A stretch of 64,000 bases of DNA, taken from assembly GCF_900103785.1 (NCBI RefSeq), contig NZ_FNHE01000011.1, forward strand, positions 62,001 through 126,000. The letters are read 5' to 3'. Below are positions 9,258 through 16,287 of this stretch, in pieces (position 1 is the first letter of the stretch; the number at the start of each line of letters is the position of its first letter). Source of the DNA: Geodermatophilus siccatus (lineage in GTDB: Bacteria > Actinomycetota > Actinomycetes > Mycobacteriales > Geodermatophilaceae). Under the pieces are notes generated by a model. It was not told where the DNA came from. It saw nothing but the letters and a program-made list of their open reading frames with translations, and made no database searches. Both the position numbers and the translations under genes were made by a program.

Positions 9258-9903
9258 TCAATCGTCGCGCCCGACACCGCGGTCGGGTGCGGTCATGTCC
9301 CCCGTCAAGGGCGTGCCCTCGGCGAGCCCGTAGCGCAGGTACACGGTGCCCCGCGGGCTGGCCACCGGCGGTTCGAGGAGCGTGACGTTCGTGGGCACCG
9401 CGCCGCCGTCGAACACCTTCTTCCCGACGCCGAGCACGATCGGGTGCACCCAGAGGTCGAGACGGTCGAAGAGCTTCTCGCGCAGCAGGGTCTGCACCAG
9501 GTCCAGGCTCCCGACGACCTTCACGTGCTCGTGCCGGTCGCGGATCTCGCGCACCGCGCCGGCCAGGTCCGGACCGAGCTGCGTGGACCCGGCCCACGGG
9601 AGGTCGGGCCTGCCGCGGGAGGCCACGTACTTCGGCACGCGGTTGAACAGCGTGGCGATGTCGCCGTCCTGGCCGCCCTCCTGGTGCGGCCAGTAGGCGG
9701 CGAAGATCTCATACGTCCGCCGGCCGAGCAGGAGGGCGTCCGTGCCCTCGTACGCGGCGCCGACCTGCGCCCCGGCGACCTCGTCCAGCAGGGGCGCCTG
9801 CCAGCCGCCGAACGGGAACCCCGCCGGGTCCTCGTCGGGGCCGCCGGGCGCCTGCCCGACGAGGTCGAGGGTCGCGAACAGCTCGATGTGGACGAGGCCC
9901 CAT
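9258..9903 (-). CDS. RibD C-terminal / dihydrofolate-reductase-like protein, frameshifted at codon 2
   Basis: The frame 9899 to 9258 encodes about 213 residues of a RibD_C/DHFR-like reductase: HIELFATLDLV, DALLLGRRTYEIFAAYWP, NRVPKYVASR, VKVVGSLDLVQTLL, LDLWVHPIVLGVGKKVF. The family binds NADPH and reduces a pterin- or pyrimidine-like substrate; the true substrate is unknown. No ATG, GTG or TTG opens this frame. The ATG at 9903, preceded by GGGAG, is one base out of register: the sequence reads ATGGGGCCTC where ATGGGCCTC would be in frame. One extra G has therefore entered the run at 9898-9901, by mutation or sequencing error. The rest of the gene is intact and looks selected. Confidence 0.75.
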
Positions 9904-9978
9904 GGCCCGCTCCCGGTGGGTCGGTCGACTCGGTCGAGGGGTGGACCGGTGGACGCCGGCGAACTGAGCGCTGCGGTC

Positions 9979-11574
9979 CTAGCCGACCTCGCCGGAGCCG
10001 TAGTCGCCGAACGGCTCGGTGGCGACGGCGCTGATCGGCACCTCCGCCAGCGCCCGCCCGGCCGCGTCGAGGGTGCGCACCTCGCGGGCGCCGGCCGGGA
10101 GGAGGGCGACCCCGCCGCCGTCGGGCAGCGGGACGGTGGCGAGCACGCCGCCGCGCTCGTCGAGGACGGCGGCGGCCGTGGCCGGGGCGGGCGCGGTGAC
10201 GACCAGCCAGCGGCCGGCGTCGGACGGCTCGGTCTCGGGGGAGGAGAGGTCGCAGATCCGCGCCACGACGAGCCCGGCGACGTCGGTGGTGCCCGGCGGG
10301 GTGTGCACACCGCACGAGACGGTGCGCCCGGCCCCGGTGCTGCCGAGCTGCCCGGCCCGGGTGGTGACGACGAGCCCGCCGCCGGGGCTGCGACCCACGA
10401 CGACGGCGACGCTGCCCGGCACCTCGGGCATCGGCAGGCCGCCCGACCAGAGCAGCTGCGGCTGCAGCTCGGCGGGTTCGGCGCCCAGCGGGACGGAGAT
10501 GTCGGTGAGTGCCTCGGTCACCAGCCGGTCGGCCGGAGCAGCGGTCGCCGGGCGCAGCGGCTCCAGGGGTGGGACGTCGGCGGGGAGCGCGGTGCCGGGA
10601 ACGCCCGCGCGGTACACCGGCTGCCCGTCGCGCAGCACGCGGACGCTGGTGCCGGCACCGCCGGTCGTCGTCGGCACCCCGGTGACCGCGAGGCCGTCGT
10701 CCGCCGGGACCGGCTCGTAGCGGCGGCCGACCGTGCCGCGCGGGCCGACCTGCAGCCGGGGGGAGACCTCGACCCGGTCGCCGGGGGCGGTGAGGACGAC
10801 GAGGGTCGCCGGGCCGGGGCCGCCCACCAGCAGCGACGCCGGCCGGAACGGGCCGAGGTCCTGCGGGACGTGGCGGGTGAGCTGCTCGGGCGGTGCGCCC
10901 ACCGGGCCGGTGAGCCAGACGCCGCGGACGTCCTCGTCGACCGTGCCGGCGAGCAGGACGACCCGGCCGTCGGGGGTGTCGGTGGCGAGGACGACGCGGC
11001 GGTCCTCGACCGGGGGCGGGGTCAGCGGGCCCCAGTCGGCGCGGCGCGCGGCCTCGACGAAGGCGGCGTCGCCGGCGAGCGAACCGCGGGTGGGCTCGGT
11101 GAGCACCGGGACGTCGGCGGCCTGCTGCTGGGCATCCGGTGGGGCGGGCGGCTCCGTGGTCAGCTGCGGGACCACCAGCGCGGCGGCGGCCACGGTGACG
11201 GTGGCCGCGGCGGCGGTCCCGGCGGTGCGGACCCGGCGCTGCCGGCGGGCGCGGCCGAGGGCGTCGGTGGCCGCCGCGTCGGCGTCCAGGCGCCAGCGCG
11301 CGGGCGGGACGGGTGCGGGTCGGGGGCGGTCGTCGAGCGACTCGAGGACCTGCCCGTCCCCGCGCGGCGACGCGGCGGCGTGCAGGGCGTCGGCGGCGGT
11401 GGTCGCGGGATCGGTGCCGCGCCGTCCCCAGTGCCGCCGGGTGCGGGCCAGGGCGCGCTGGACGGCGTCCTCGGCGCGGTCGGGGTCGCCGGTCAGCCGG
11501 AGCGCCTCGGCGAGCAGGCCGGCACGCTCGGCGGCGACGAAGCGGCGGAAGGCCGCGTCGGCACCCTCGGTCAT
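9979..11574 (-). CDS. Membrane protein with N-terminal ECF-sigma-like segment
   Basis: A 531-residue protein. Residues 1-60 resemble region 2 of SigE-type ECF sigma factors (FRRFVAAERAGLLAEALRL, then DPDRAEDAVQRALARTRRHW), but no sigma region 4 follows. Instead come an Ala/Arg/Pro-rich linker, one membrane helix at about 116-137 (AAAATVTVAAAALVVPQL) and an extracytoplasmic domain of about 390 residues rich in short strands (VVLATDTPDGRVVLLAG, GGGLVVTTRAGQLG), possibly a propeller. The layout suggests an outside domain linked to a former sigma or anti-sigma-like module. It is not a normal sigma factor; function unknown. ATG 11574 fits the sigma-like start. Transcribed divergently from the selenoprotein operon. 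Confidence 0.7.
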   Translation of the reverse strand: MTEGADAAFRRFVAAERAGLLAEALRLTGDPDRAEDAVQRALARTRRHWGRRGTDPATTAADALHAAASPRGDGQVLESLDDRPRPAPVPPARWRLDADAAATDALGRARRQRRVRTAGTAAAATVTVAAAALVVPQLTTEPPAPPDAQQQAADVPVLTEPTRGSLAGDAAFVEAARRADWGPLTPPPVEDRRVVLATDTPDGRVVLLAGTVDEDVRGVWLTGPVGAPPEQLTRHVPQDLGPFRPASLLVGGPGPATLVVLTAPGDRVEVSPRLQVGPRGTVGRRYEPVPADDGLAVTGVPTTTGGAGTSVRVLRDGQPVYRAGVPGTALPADVPPLEPLRPATAAPADRLVTEALTDISVPLGAEPAELQPQLLWSGGLPMPEVPGSVAVVVGRSPGGGLVVTTRAGQLGSTGAGRTVSCGVHTPPGTTDVAGLVVARICDLSSPETEPSDAGRWLVVTAPAPATAAAVLDERGGVLATVPLPDGGGVALLPAGAREVRTLDAAGRALAEVPISAVATEPFGDYGSGEVG

Positions 11575-11644
11575 GCCGGCCAGTGTGCGCTGTGCAGGAG
11601 CCCTGGTCTCCCGCTCCGCGGTCGTCCGGGCCCGTCGTCGGGGC

Positions 11645-11650
11645 TAGCGT
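11645..11650 (+). promoter_or_regulatory. -10-like hexamer of a leaderless promoter
   Basis: TAGCGT ends 8 nt before the GTG at 11659 and there is no ribosome site between. The same arrangement precedes other GTG/ATG genes in this window, so transcription probably starts at or next to the start codon of the selenoprotein operon. Confidence 0.5.
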
Positions 11651-11658
11651 CAGCAGAC

Positions 11659-13053
11659 GTGCAGCTACCCGACGGACTGGTCGCCGTCGTCAAGCGGGAC
11701 TGCCCGACGTGCACCCTCGTGGAGCCGGTGCTGCGCGGGCTGGGTGCCGCGGTGTGGTGCCAGGACGACCCGGACTGGTTCGACGGCGACGACACCGGTC
11801 TGGAGCTGTCGTACCGGCTGGGCATCGAGACCGTGCCGACGCTGCTGCGCGTCGAGGGCGGTCGGGAGACGGGCCGGGTCGTGGGGTGGAGCCGGGAGCA
11901 GTGGGAGGAGCTGACCGGGGCCGCCGGGCTCGGTCCCGGGCTGCCCGAGCACCGGCCCGGCTGCGGGTCCCTGTCGGTGGACCCGTCCCGGGTGGACGAG
12001 CTGGAGGCCCGCTACGGCGACGGGCTGGCCAGCCGGCGGGTGGCGCTGGCCGACCTCGAGGACGAGCACGAGGCGCTGTTCGACCGCGGCTGGACCGACG
12101 GGCTGCCCGTGGTCCCGCCGACGCCGGAGCGGGTCCTGCGGTTGCTGCGGGGGACGACGCGGGACCCGCGCGAGGTGGTCGCCGTCGTCCCGCCGGACCT
12201 CGTGGCGTGCACCGTGGAGAAGGTCGCGGTCAACGCGGTGATGGCCGGGTGCCTCCCCGAGCACCTGCCGGTGGTGCTCGCCGCGGTGGAGGCCGCCTGC
12301 GCCGAGGAGTTCGCCCTCCACGGGCTGCTGGCCACCACCTACTTCTCCGGCCCGGTCGTGGTGGTCAACGGCCCGGTCGCCCGGCGGGTGGGCATGAACA
12401 GCGGGGTCAACGCCCTCGGCCAGGGCAACCGGGCCAACGCCACGATCGGCCGGGCGCTGCAGCTCGTCGTCCGCAACGTCGGCGGCGGCCGGCCCGGGGA
12501 GGTGGACCGGGCCACGCTCGGCAACCCCGGCAAGTACACCTGCTGCTTCGCCGAGCGGGAGGAGGACAGCCCCTTCGCCCCTCTGGCCGCCGACCGCGGG
12601 ATGCCCGGGGACGCGGTCACCGTGTTCGCCGGCGCCGGGGTGCAACCGGTGGTCGACCAGCTCAGCCGCGACCCGGAGTCGCTGGCCCGCAGCTTCGCCG
12701 CCTGCCTGCGGGTGAACGCCCACCCCAAGCTGCCGATGGCCTTCGACGCCATGCTGGTCGTCTCCCCGGAGCACGGCCAGGTGTTCCGCGAGGCGGGCTG
12801 GGACCGGGCGCGCCTGCTCGCCGAGCTCGACGGGCTGCTCCAGCTGCCGGCCGGCGAGCTGGTGCGGGGGGCGGGGGGCATGGCCGAGGGGCTGCCGCCC
12901 GGCGTCGGGGCCGAGCAGCTGCCGAAGTTCCGCCCGGGCGGGCTGCTCGTGACGCACGCCGGCGGGGACGCCGGTCTGTTCAGCGCGATCATCGGCGGGT
13001 GGGTGTCCGGCGAGACGGGGAGCGTCCCCGTGACGAGGGAGGTGCGCGGGTGA
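11659..13053 (+). CDS. Thioredoxin-like protein with UGSC-associated domain
   Basis: A 464-residue two-part protein opening the selenoprotein operon. Residues 1-95 form a thioredoxin-like domain with an N-terminal CPTC redox pair (Cys15, Cys18 in KRDCPTCTLVEP) and the cis-Pro loop in IETVPTLLRV. Residues about 140-464 form a conserved domain I associate with UGSC genes but cannot name: TDGLPVVPPTPERVLRLL, GPVVVVNGPVARRVGMNSG, NRANATIGRALQLVVRN, NPGKYTCCFAERE. Its paired Cys and proximity suggest a thiol/selenol redox partner of the UGSC protein, whose GTG overlaps its TGA. Starting at GTG 11659 puts the redox domain at the N-terminus. The partnership is inferred from operon structure and motif, not demonstrated. 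Confidence 0.8.
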   Translation: MQLPDGLVAVVKRDCPTCTLVEPVLRGLGAAVWCQDDPDWFDGDDTGLELSYRLGIETVPTLLRVEGGRETGRVVGWSREQWEELTGAAGLGPGLPEHRPGCGSLSVDPSRVDELEARYGDGLASRRVALADLEDEHEALFDRGWTDGLPVVPPTPERVLRLLRGTTRDPREVVAVVPPDLVACTVEKVAVNAVMAGCLPEHLPVVLAAVEAACAEEFALHGLLATTYFSGPVVVVNGPVARRVGMNSGVNALGQGNRANATIGRALQLVVRNVGGGRPGEVDRATLGNPGKYTCCFAEREEDSPFAPLAADRGMPGDAVTVFAGAGVQPVVDQLSRDPESLARSFAACLRVNAHPKLPMAFDAMLVVSPEHGQVFREAGWDRARLLAELDGLLQLPAGELVRGAGGMAEGLPPGVGAEQLPKFRPGGLLVTHAGGDAGLFSAIIGGWVSGETGSVPVTREVRG

Positions 13054-13568
13054 GGACCGTCCTGGACCCGACCGGCGAGCGCAGGCCGGCGACCCGGGAG
13101 CTGCTGCCCCGGCCCGACGCGCTGCGCGGCCGGACCGTCGGCCTGCTCGACATCAGCAAGGCCCGCGGGGACGTCGTCCTGGACCGGCTGGAGGAGCTGC
13201 TGCGGGCAGACGGGGTGCGGGTGCTCCGGTACCGCAAGCCGACCTTCGCCCGGCCCGCCCCCGTGGACCTGCGGCACGAGATCGCCGAGCACTGCGAGGT
13301 GGTCATCGAGGCGCTCGCCGACTAGGGCTCGTGCACGTCGTGCAGTGTGCACGACATCGCCGACCTCGAGCGCCGCGGCGTGGTGGGGGTCTTCCTCGCC
13401 AGCGAGGCCTTCGCCGAGGCCGCGCTCGTCCAGGGCCGGGCCCTCGGGTTCCCCGCTCCCGCCGTCCTCGTGCCGCACCCGGTGCAGGACCGCACCGACG
13501 ACGAACTGCGTGCCGCCGCCGACGCCGCCTACCCCGCGGTGGTCGCCGCGGTCACGGCGGCCCGGTGA
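13050..13568 (+). CDS. UGSC family selenoprotein with amber (TAG) selenocysteine codon
   Basis: Read through TAG at 13323-13325, the gene encodes 172 residues with selenocysteine as residue 92 in the motif U-G-S-C-T-S-C. The family is named for U-G-S-C, in which U is Sec (normally UGA) or Cys. The N-terminal part (LLDISKARGDVVLDRLEELL, VDLRHEIAEHCEVVIEALAD) and C-terminal part (SVHDIADLERRGVVGVFLAS, HPVQDRTDDELRAAADAAYP) belong to one domain. The frame is exact across the TAG, and both ends overlap their operon neighbours by 4 nt. A SECIS-like hairpin follows the TAG. UAG-encoded Sec has been reported in Geodermatophilus and Blastococcus. The reaction is unknown; a thiol/selenol redox role is inferred. 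The alternative is a gene split by a nonsense mutation. Confidence 0.85.
13337..13355 (+). promoter_or_regulatory. Bacterial SECIS-like hairpin after the amber codon
   Basis: GTCGTGC - AGTGT - GCACGAC: a perfect 7-bp stem with a 5-nt loop. The loop begins 18 nt after TAG, within the usual distance for bacterial SECIS elements, and has G as its second base, as the bacterial consensus requires. A competing fold (CGTGCAC 13330-13336 with GTGCACG 13347-13353) exists. In-frame position right after Sec is where SelB-binding elements sit. Confidence 0.65.
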
Positions 13569-14074
13569 AGCCGCTGCGCGACGTCATCGCCCCCGGCCTC
13601 GACGTCCTCTTCTGCGGCATCAACCCGTCGCTGCTGTCGGCCGAGCGCGGGCACCACTTCGCCCGCCCGGGCAACCGCTTCTGGCCGGCGATCCACCGGG
13701 CGGGCCTCACCCCGCGGCTGCTGCGGCCCGAGGAGGACATGCAGCTCCTGGACCACGGCCTCGGGGTGACCAACGTGGCCGACCGCCCGACCCGGACCGC
13801 CGCGGAGCTGTCCCCCGAGGAGCTGCGGGCCGGGGCCGCGGCGCTGGGCGAGCTGGTGGCGCGGTACCGGCCGCGGGTGCTCGCCGTCCTCGGCATCACG
13901 GCCTACCGGATCGGCTTCGACCGGCCACGCGCGACGATCGGGCCCCAGCCCGAGCGGGTCGGCGGCGCGGCGACCTGGGTGGTCCCCAACCCGAGCGGGC
14001 TGAACGCCCACCACCAGCTGCCCGACCTGGCGCGGCTGTACGGGCAGCTGCGGGAGGCGGCGCTCGCCGGCTGA
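13565..14074 (+). CDS. mug: G/U mismatch-specific uracil-DNA glycosylase (Mug)
   Basis: The 169-residue enzyme removes uracil or ethenocytosine mispaired with G in DNA, starting base excision repair. The family-2 UDG signature is clear: motif A FCGINPSLLSAERGHHFARP (the catalytic Asn of GINPS), NRFWPAIHRAGLTPRLL, GLGVTNVADRPT, and the second motif VVPNPSGLNAHH. Length matches the family. The GTG start overlaps the stop of the UGSC gene by 4 nt, making mug the third cistron of the selenoprotein operon. The overlap implies translational coupling, so its expression may depend on readthrough of the amber codon upstream. A functional link is possible but not evident. Confidence 0.93.
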   Translation: MKPLRDVIAPGLDVLFCGINPSLLSAERGHHFARPGNRFWPAIHRAGLTPRLLRPEEDMQLLDHGLGVTNVADRPTRTAAELSPEELRAGAAALGELVARYRPRVLAVLGITAYRIGFDRPRATIGPQPERVGGAATWVVPNPSGLNAHHQLPDLARLYGQLREAALAG

Positions 14075-14077
14075 CCG

Positions 14078-14221
14078 TCAGCGGCGGGTCGAGATGGCGC
14101 GCAGCTCGTGCGCGGACTCGACGGTCGGGGCGCGGGCGAGCAGCCGCTCGAAGGCGCGGTCCTCGCGCAGGCGGGCGCGGGTGCGGCGGCGCTCGGCGAT
14201 GGCGGTGCGCAGACGGGACAC
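14078..14221 (-). CDS. Small basic conserved protein
   Basis: A 47-residue protein starting at GTG 14221 (GAGAGG 7 nt upstream): RLRTAIAERRRTRARLREDR, then LARAPTVESAHELRAISTRR. Highly charged and helical. Proteins with this short pattern are common and unannotated in actinobacteria. It follows the GNAT gene by 16 bp and is probably co-transcribed with it. Function unknown. Too short to be picked up by many gene callers. Confidence 0.6.
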   Translation of the reverse strand: MSRLRTAIAERRRTRARLREDRAFERLLARAPTVESAHELRAISTRR

Positions 14222-14237
14222 GGGCGTTCCTCTCGGA

Positions 14238-14732
14238 TCAGGCGGCGGCGGGCACCGTCGCGCGGGGAAGGGGGCTGTGCACGGCGTAGACGCCGTGCTC
14301 GGGGGTGAGCCGCGCGCCGGGGAGCAGCCGGTGGACCAGCCCGACCACGCGGTCGTTGTCGGCCTGGACGTCGGCGGTCAGGCTGCGGACGCCGCGGCGT
14401 CCGGCCAGCTCGGTCAGCTCGGCGAGCAGCTGGCGGCCGACGCCGACGCCCTGCCAGGCGTCCTCGACGACCACGGCGACGTCGGCGGTCGCGGGGTCGG
14501 CGGGCGAGCGGTCGTAGCGCGCCACCCCGATCACCTCGCCGCCGACGACGGCCACGAGCGCCTCGCGCAGGTCGTGGTCGACCTCGACCAGCCGGTGGAC
14601 GTCCACCGGCGGGGAGCGCAGCGGCGCGTGGAAGCGCCGGTAGACCGTCTCGGGGGAGAGCCGTTCCCACAGCCGGCAGAACAGCGGGGCGTCGTCCGGC
14701 CGCACCGGCCTGGTCGTCACGGGCAGATCCAT
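14238..14732 (-). CDS. GNAT family N-acetyltransferase
   Basis: A 164-residue acetyl-CoA-dependent acyltransferase. Motif A, which binds the pantetheine pyrophosphate, is present as VVVEDAWQGVGVGRQLLAEL (Q-x-x-G-x-G), preceded by strand 4 and followed by the N-D-x-x-V region (ADNDRVVGLVHRLL). The N-terminus (RPVRPDDAPLFCRLWERLSP, ETVYRRFHAP) is like the acetyltransferase domain of protein acetyltransferases such as Pat, so the substrate may be a protein lysine, but this is inference. It is first in a two-gene unit with the small basic protein and is divergent from the HxlR regulator, with inverted repeats between. Confidence 0.9.
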   Translation of the reverse strand: MDLPVTTRPVRPDDAPLFCRLWERLSPETVYRRFHAPLRSPPVDVHRLVEVDHDLREALVAVVGGEVIGVARYDRSPADPATADVAVVVEDAWQGVGVGRQLLAELTELAGRRGVRSLTADVQADNDRVVGLVHRLLPGARLTPEHGVYAVHSPLPRATVPAAA

Positions 14733-14754
14733 CCCGGCCTCCCTGGGTTCGTGT

Positions 14755-14797
14755 GATGAACTCTGCTCCCGTCGAGTGAGTTCGTCAAGTGAACTCA
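14755..14797. promoter_or_regulatory. Candidate HxlR operator
   Basis: TGAGTTC (14777-14783) and GAACTCA (14791-14797) form a perfect 7-bp inverted repeat with a 7-nt spacer. A further arm GATGAACTC (14755-14763) pairs with GAGTTCGTC (14778-14786) at 8 of 9 positions. The three half-sites lie between divergent GNAT and hxlR genes and overlap the hxlR -35. Confidence 0.6.
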
Positions 14798-14809
14798 GCC
14801 GGATATGCT
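14781..14809 (+). promoter_or_regulatory. Promoter of the HxlR gene (leaderless)
   Basis: TTCGTC, 17-nt spacer, TATGCT. The -10 ends 6 nt before the GTG at 14816, so the mRNA should start at the start codon. The operator half-sites overlap the -35, consistent with autoregulation. Confidence 0.55.
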
Positions 14810-14815
14810 GGGGAC

Positions 14816-15274
14816 GTGAGCGAGGCGCTGTGGGACCGGTCGCGGTGTTCGGTCGCGGGCACGCTGGCCGTCGTGGGCGAGAAGTGGAGCCTGCTGGTCC
14901 TGCGCGAGGCGTTCCTCGGGGTGCGCCGGTTCGCCGACTTCCAGCGGGTGCTCGGCGCGCCCAGGGCCGTGCTCACGGACCGGCTCAACACGCTGGTGGA
15001 GCAGGGCATCCTGCGGCGGGTCCCGTACCAGGCCGAGGGGGAGCGGCAGCGCCACGAGTACCGGCTGACGCAGAAGGGCGTCGACCTGCACCCGGTCCTG
15101 GTGGCCCTGATGAGGTGGGGGGACCAGTACCTGGCCGAGGACGGCGAGGCCGCCCTCGAGCTGCGGCACCGCGACTGCGGCGAGCCGGTGCACCAGGTGC
15201 TCGTGTGCGAGGCCGGGCACCAGCTCAGCGGCGCCCGGGACGTCCGACCGGTGCCACGGGGCTCCCGGGCCTGA
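14816..15274 (+). CDS. HxlR family transcriptional regulator
   Basis: A 152-residue MarR-like winged-helix regulator of the HxlR family. Signature elements: CSVAGTLAVVGEKWSLLVLR (Cys near the N-terminus and the G-x-KW helix), FADFQRVLGAPRAVLTDRLN as the HTH, then the wing HEYRLTQKGVDLHPVL. HxlR-type proteins respond to aldehydes, quinones or other electrophiles, often through the N-terminal Cys. A C-terminal extension has more Cys (HRDCGEPVHQVLVCEAGH), which could bind metal. GTG 14816 sits at the leaderless start position. The target may be the divergent GNAT operon, itself, or both. Confidence 0.92.
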   Translation: MSEALWDRSRCSVAGTLAVVGEKWSLLVLREAFLGVRRFADFQRVLGAPRAVLTDRLNTLVEQGILRRVPYQAEGERQRHEYRLTQKGVDLHPVLVALMRWGDQYLAEDGEAALELRHRDCGEPVHQVLVCEAGHQLSGARDVRPVPRGSRA

Positions 15275-15289
15275 GCCCGGCCGCTCGGC

Positions 15290-15610
15290 TCAGTCCACAC
15301 CCAGCGCGCGCAGGCCCGCTGTGACCGCGGCGGCTCCCAGGACGACGACGAGCAGGTGCGCCCGCCGCCACAGCAGCACGCCGGCGGTCGCCGCGCCGGC
15401 GGTGTCCGCCCCGACGCGCAGCTCGCTCCCGTCGGCCAGCGCGGAGGTGACGACGAGCGCAGCCAGCAGCGCCGAGGACAGCAGGACGACGACCCGCACC
15501 GCGGGTGCGGGGAGTTCCCGCCCGCCGGTCGCGGCCGGGCCCGCCCCGCGGGTGAGCGCGGTCGTCAGCACGCAGAGGCCGATGAGCAGCCACCAGGTCG
15601 ACGGGCTCAC
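15290..15610 (-). CDS. azlD: AzlD-like branched-chain amino acid exporter subunit
   Basis: A 106-residue membrane protein with four hydrophobic segments (TWWLLIGLCVLTTALTRGAG, AVRVVVLLSSALLAALVVTS, TAGAATAGVLLWRRAHLLVV, ending AAAVTAGLRALGVD). AzlD is the small subunit of the AzlCD two-component exporter of branched-chain amino acids or their analogues. The GTG start overlaps the azlC stop (GTGA), so the subunits are made in step. Length fits the family. The true substrate in this organism is not evident. Confidence 0.88.
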   Translation of the reverse strand: MSPSTWWLLIGLCVLTTALTRGAGPAATGGRELPAPAVRVVVLLSSALLAALVVTSALADGSELRVGADTAGAATAGVLLWRRAHLLVVVLGAAAVTAGLRALGVD

Positions 15611-16287
15611 CGCGGCCCCCGCAGCCCGACGAGTGCCACGGCGCTCGCTGCCAGGACCGGCAGGCCCGGTGGGGCGACCGGCACGAGGGCCAGCGCGACC
15701 CCGGCGCCGGCCAGGGCCACGCCCAGTCGCAGCCGGTCGCGGACCTCCGCCGCGAGCAGCGCGAGGAAGAACGCCGGGAAGACGGCGTCCAGGCCGAGGG
15801 CACGGGTGTCGAGCACCGGCACGAAGACCCCGACGACCGTGCCGGTCACCCACGGGACGTACTGCGCCGCGGAGTGGCCGAAGAGGTATTCGCGGTCGTA
15901 CCGGCCGTCGCCGCGGGCGGCCATCGCCCAGGACGCGTCCACCGTCGCCTGGCCTTCGAGCGCGCGGCGCAGCCGGCTGCCGCGCAGCGAGGGTCCGAGT
16001 GCGAACCCCATCGGCAGGAACCGGGAACTGACCAGGGTGGCGGTCCCGACCGCGGCCCCGACGCCCCCGCCGGAGCCTGCGACGCCGAGCGCGGCGAACT
16101 GCCCCGAGCCCGAGTAGACGAGCGCCGACATCACGATCGCGGCGACCGCGGGCATCCCGGCGTCGGTGGCCACCACCCCGAAGGACACCGCCAGCACGAA
16201 CGCCGCGGCGCCGTAGGGCGCCCCGTCGCGCAGCCCGTCCCGCCAGCTCCTGCTCTGCTCCGCCGACCCGTGTCCGCCGCCCACCAC
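15607..16287 (-). CDS. azlC: AzlC-like branched-chain amino acid exporter, large subunit
   Basis: About 226 residues with the AzlC pattern: DGLRDGAPYGAAAFVLAVSF, ALVYSGSGQFAALGV, SRFLPMGFALGPSLRG and AVFPAFFLALL, giving roughly seven membrane helices. It pairs with AzlD downstream (4-nt overlap). Start choice: GTG at 16287 has GGGGAGGA 5-6 nt upstream; the open frame continues about 90 codons further but is a Pro/Gly/Ser-rich stretch without homology, and 16288-16540 holds no other gene I can support. It probably exports branched-chain amino acids. Confidence 0.87.
   Translation of the reverse strand: MVGGGHGSAEQSRSWRDGLRDGAPYGAAAFVLAVSFGVVATDAGMPAVAAIVMSALVYSGSGQFAALGVAGSGGGVGAAVGTATLVSSRFLPMGFALGPSLRGSRLRRALEGQATVDASWAMAARGDGRYDREYLFGHSAAQYVPWVTGTVVGVFVPVLDTRALGLDAVFPAFFLALLAAEVRDRLRLGVALAGAGVALALVPVAPPGLPVLAASAVALVGLRGPR

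Noticed and set aside
5227..9260. Integrase attachment repeats or tRNA at the ends of the accessory segment
   Set aside because: I compared the sequence around 5236 with that around 8780-9300 and found no convincing direct repeat or tRNA 3' end.
8821..9277. Open frames at the right edge of the accessory segment
   Set aside because: No domain, start signal or codon bias; frames exist on both strands at once.
13050..13568. Two separate genes, a 91-residue protein ending at TAG and a 73-residue protein starting at GTG 13347
   Set aside because: Both parts form one domain, the frame is unbroken, the stop falls exactly on the Sec/Cys motif position and a SECIS-like hairpin follows. Kept only as the alternative.
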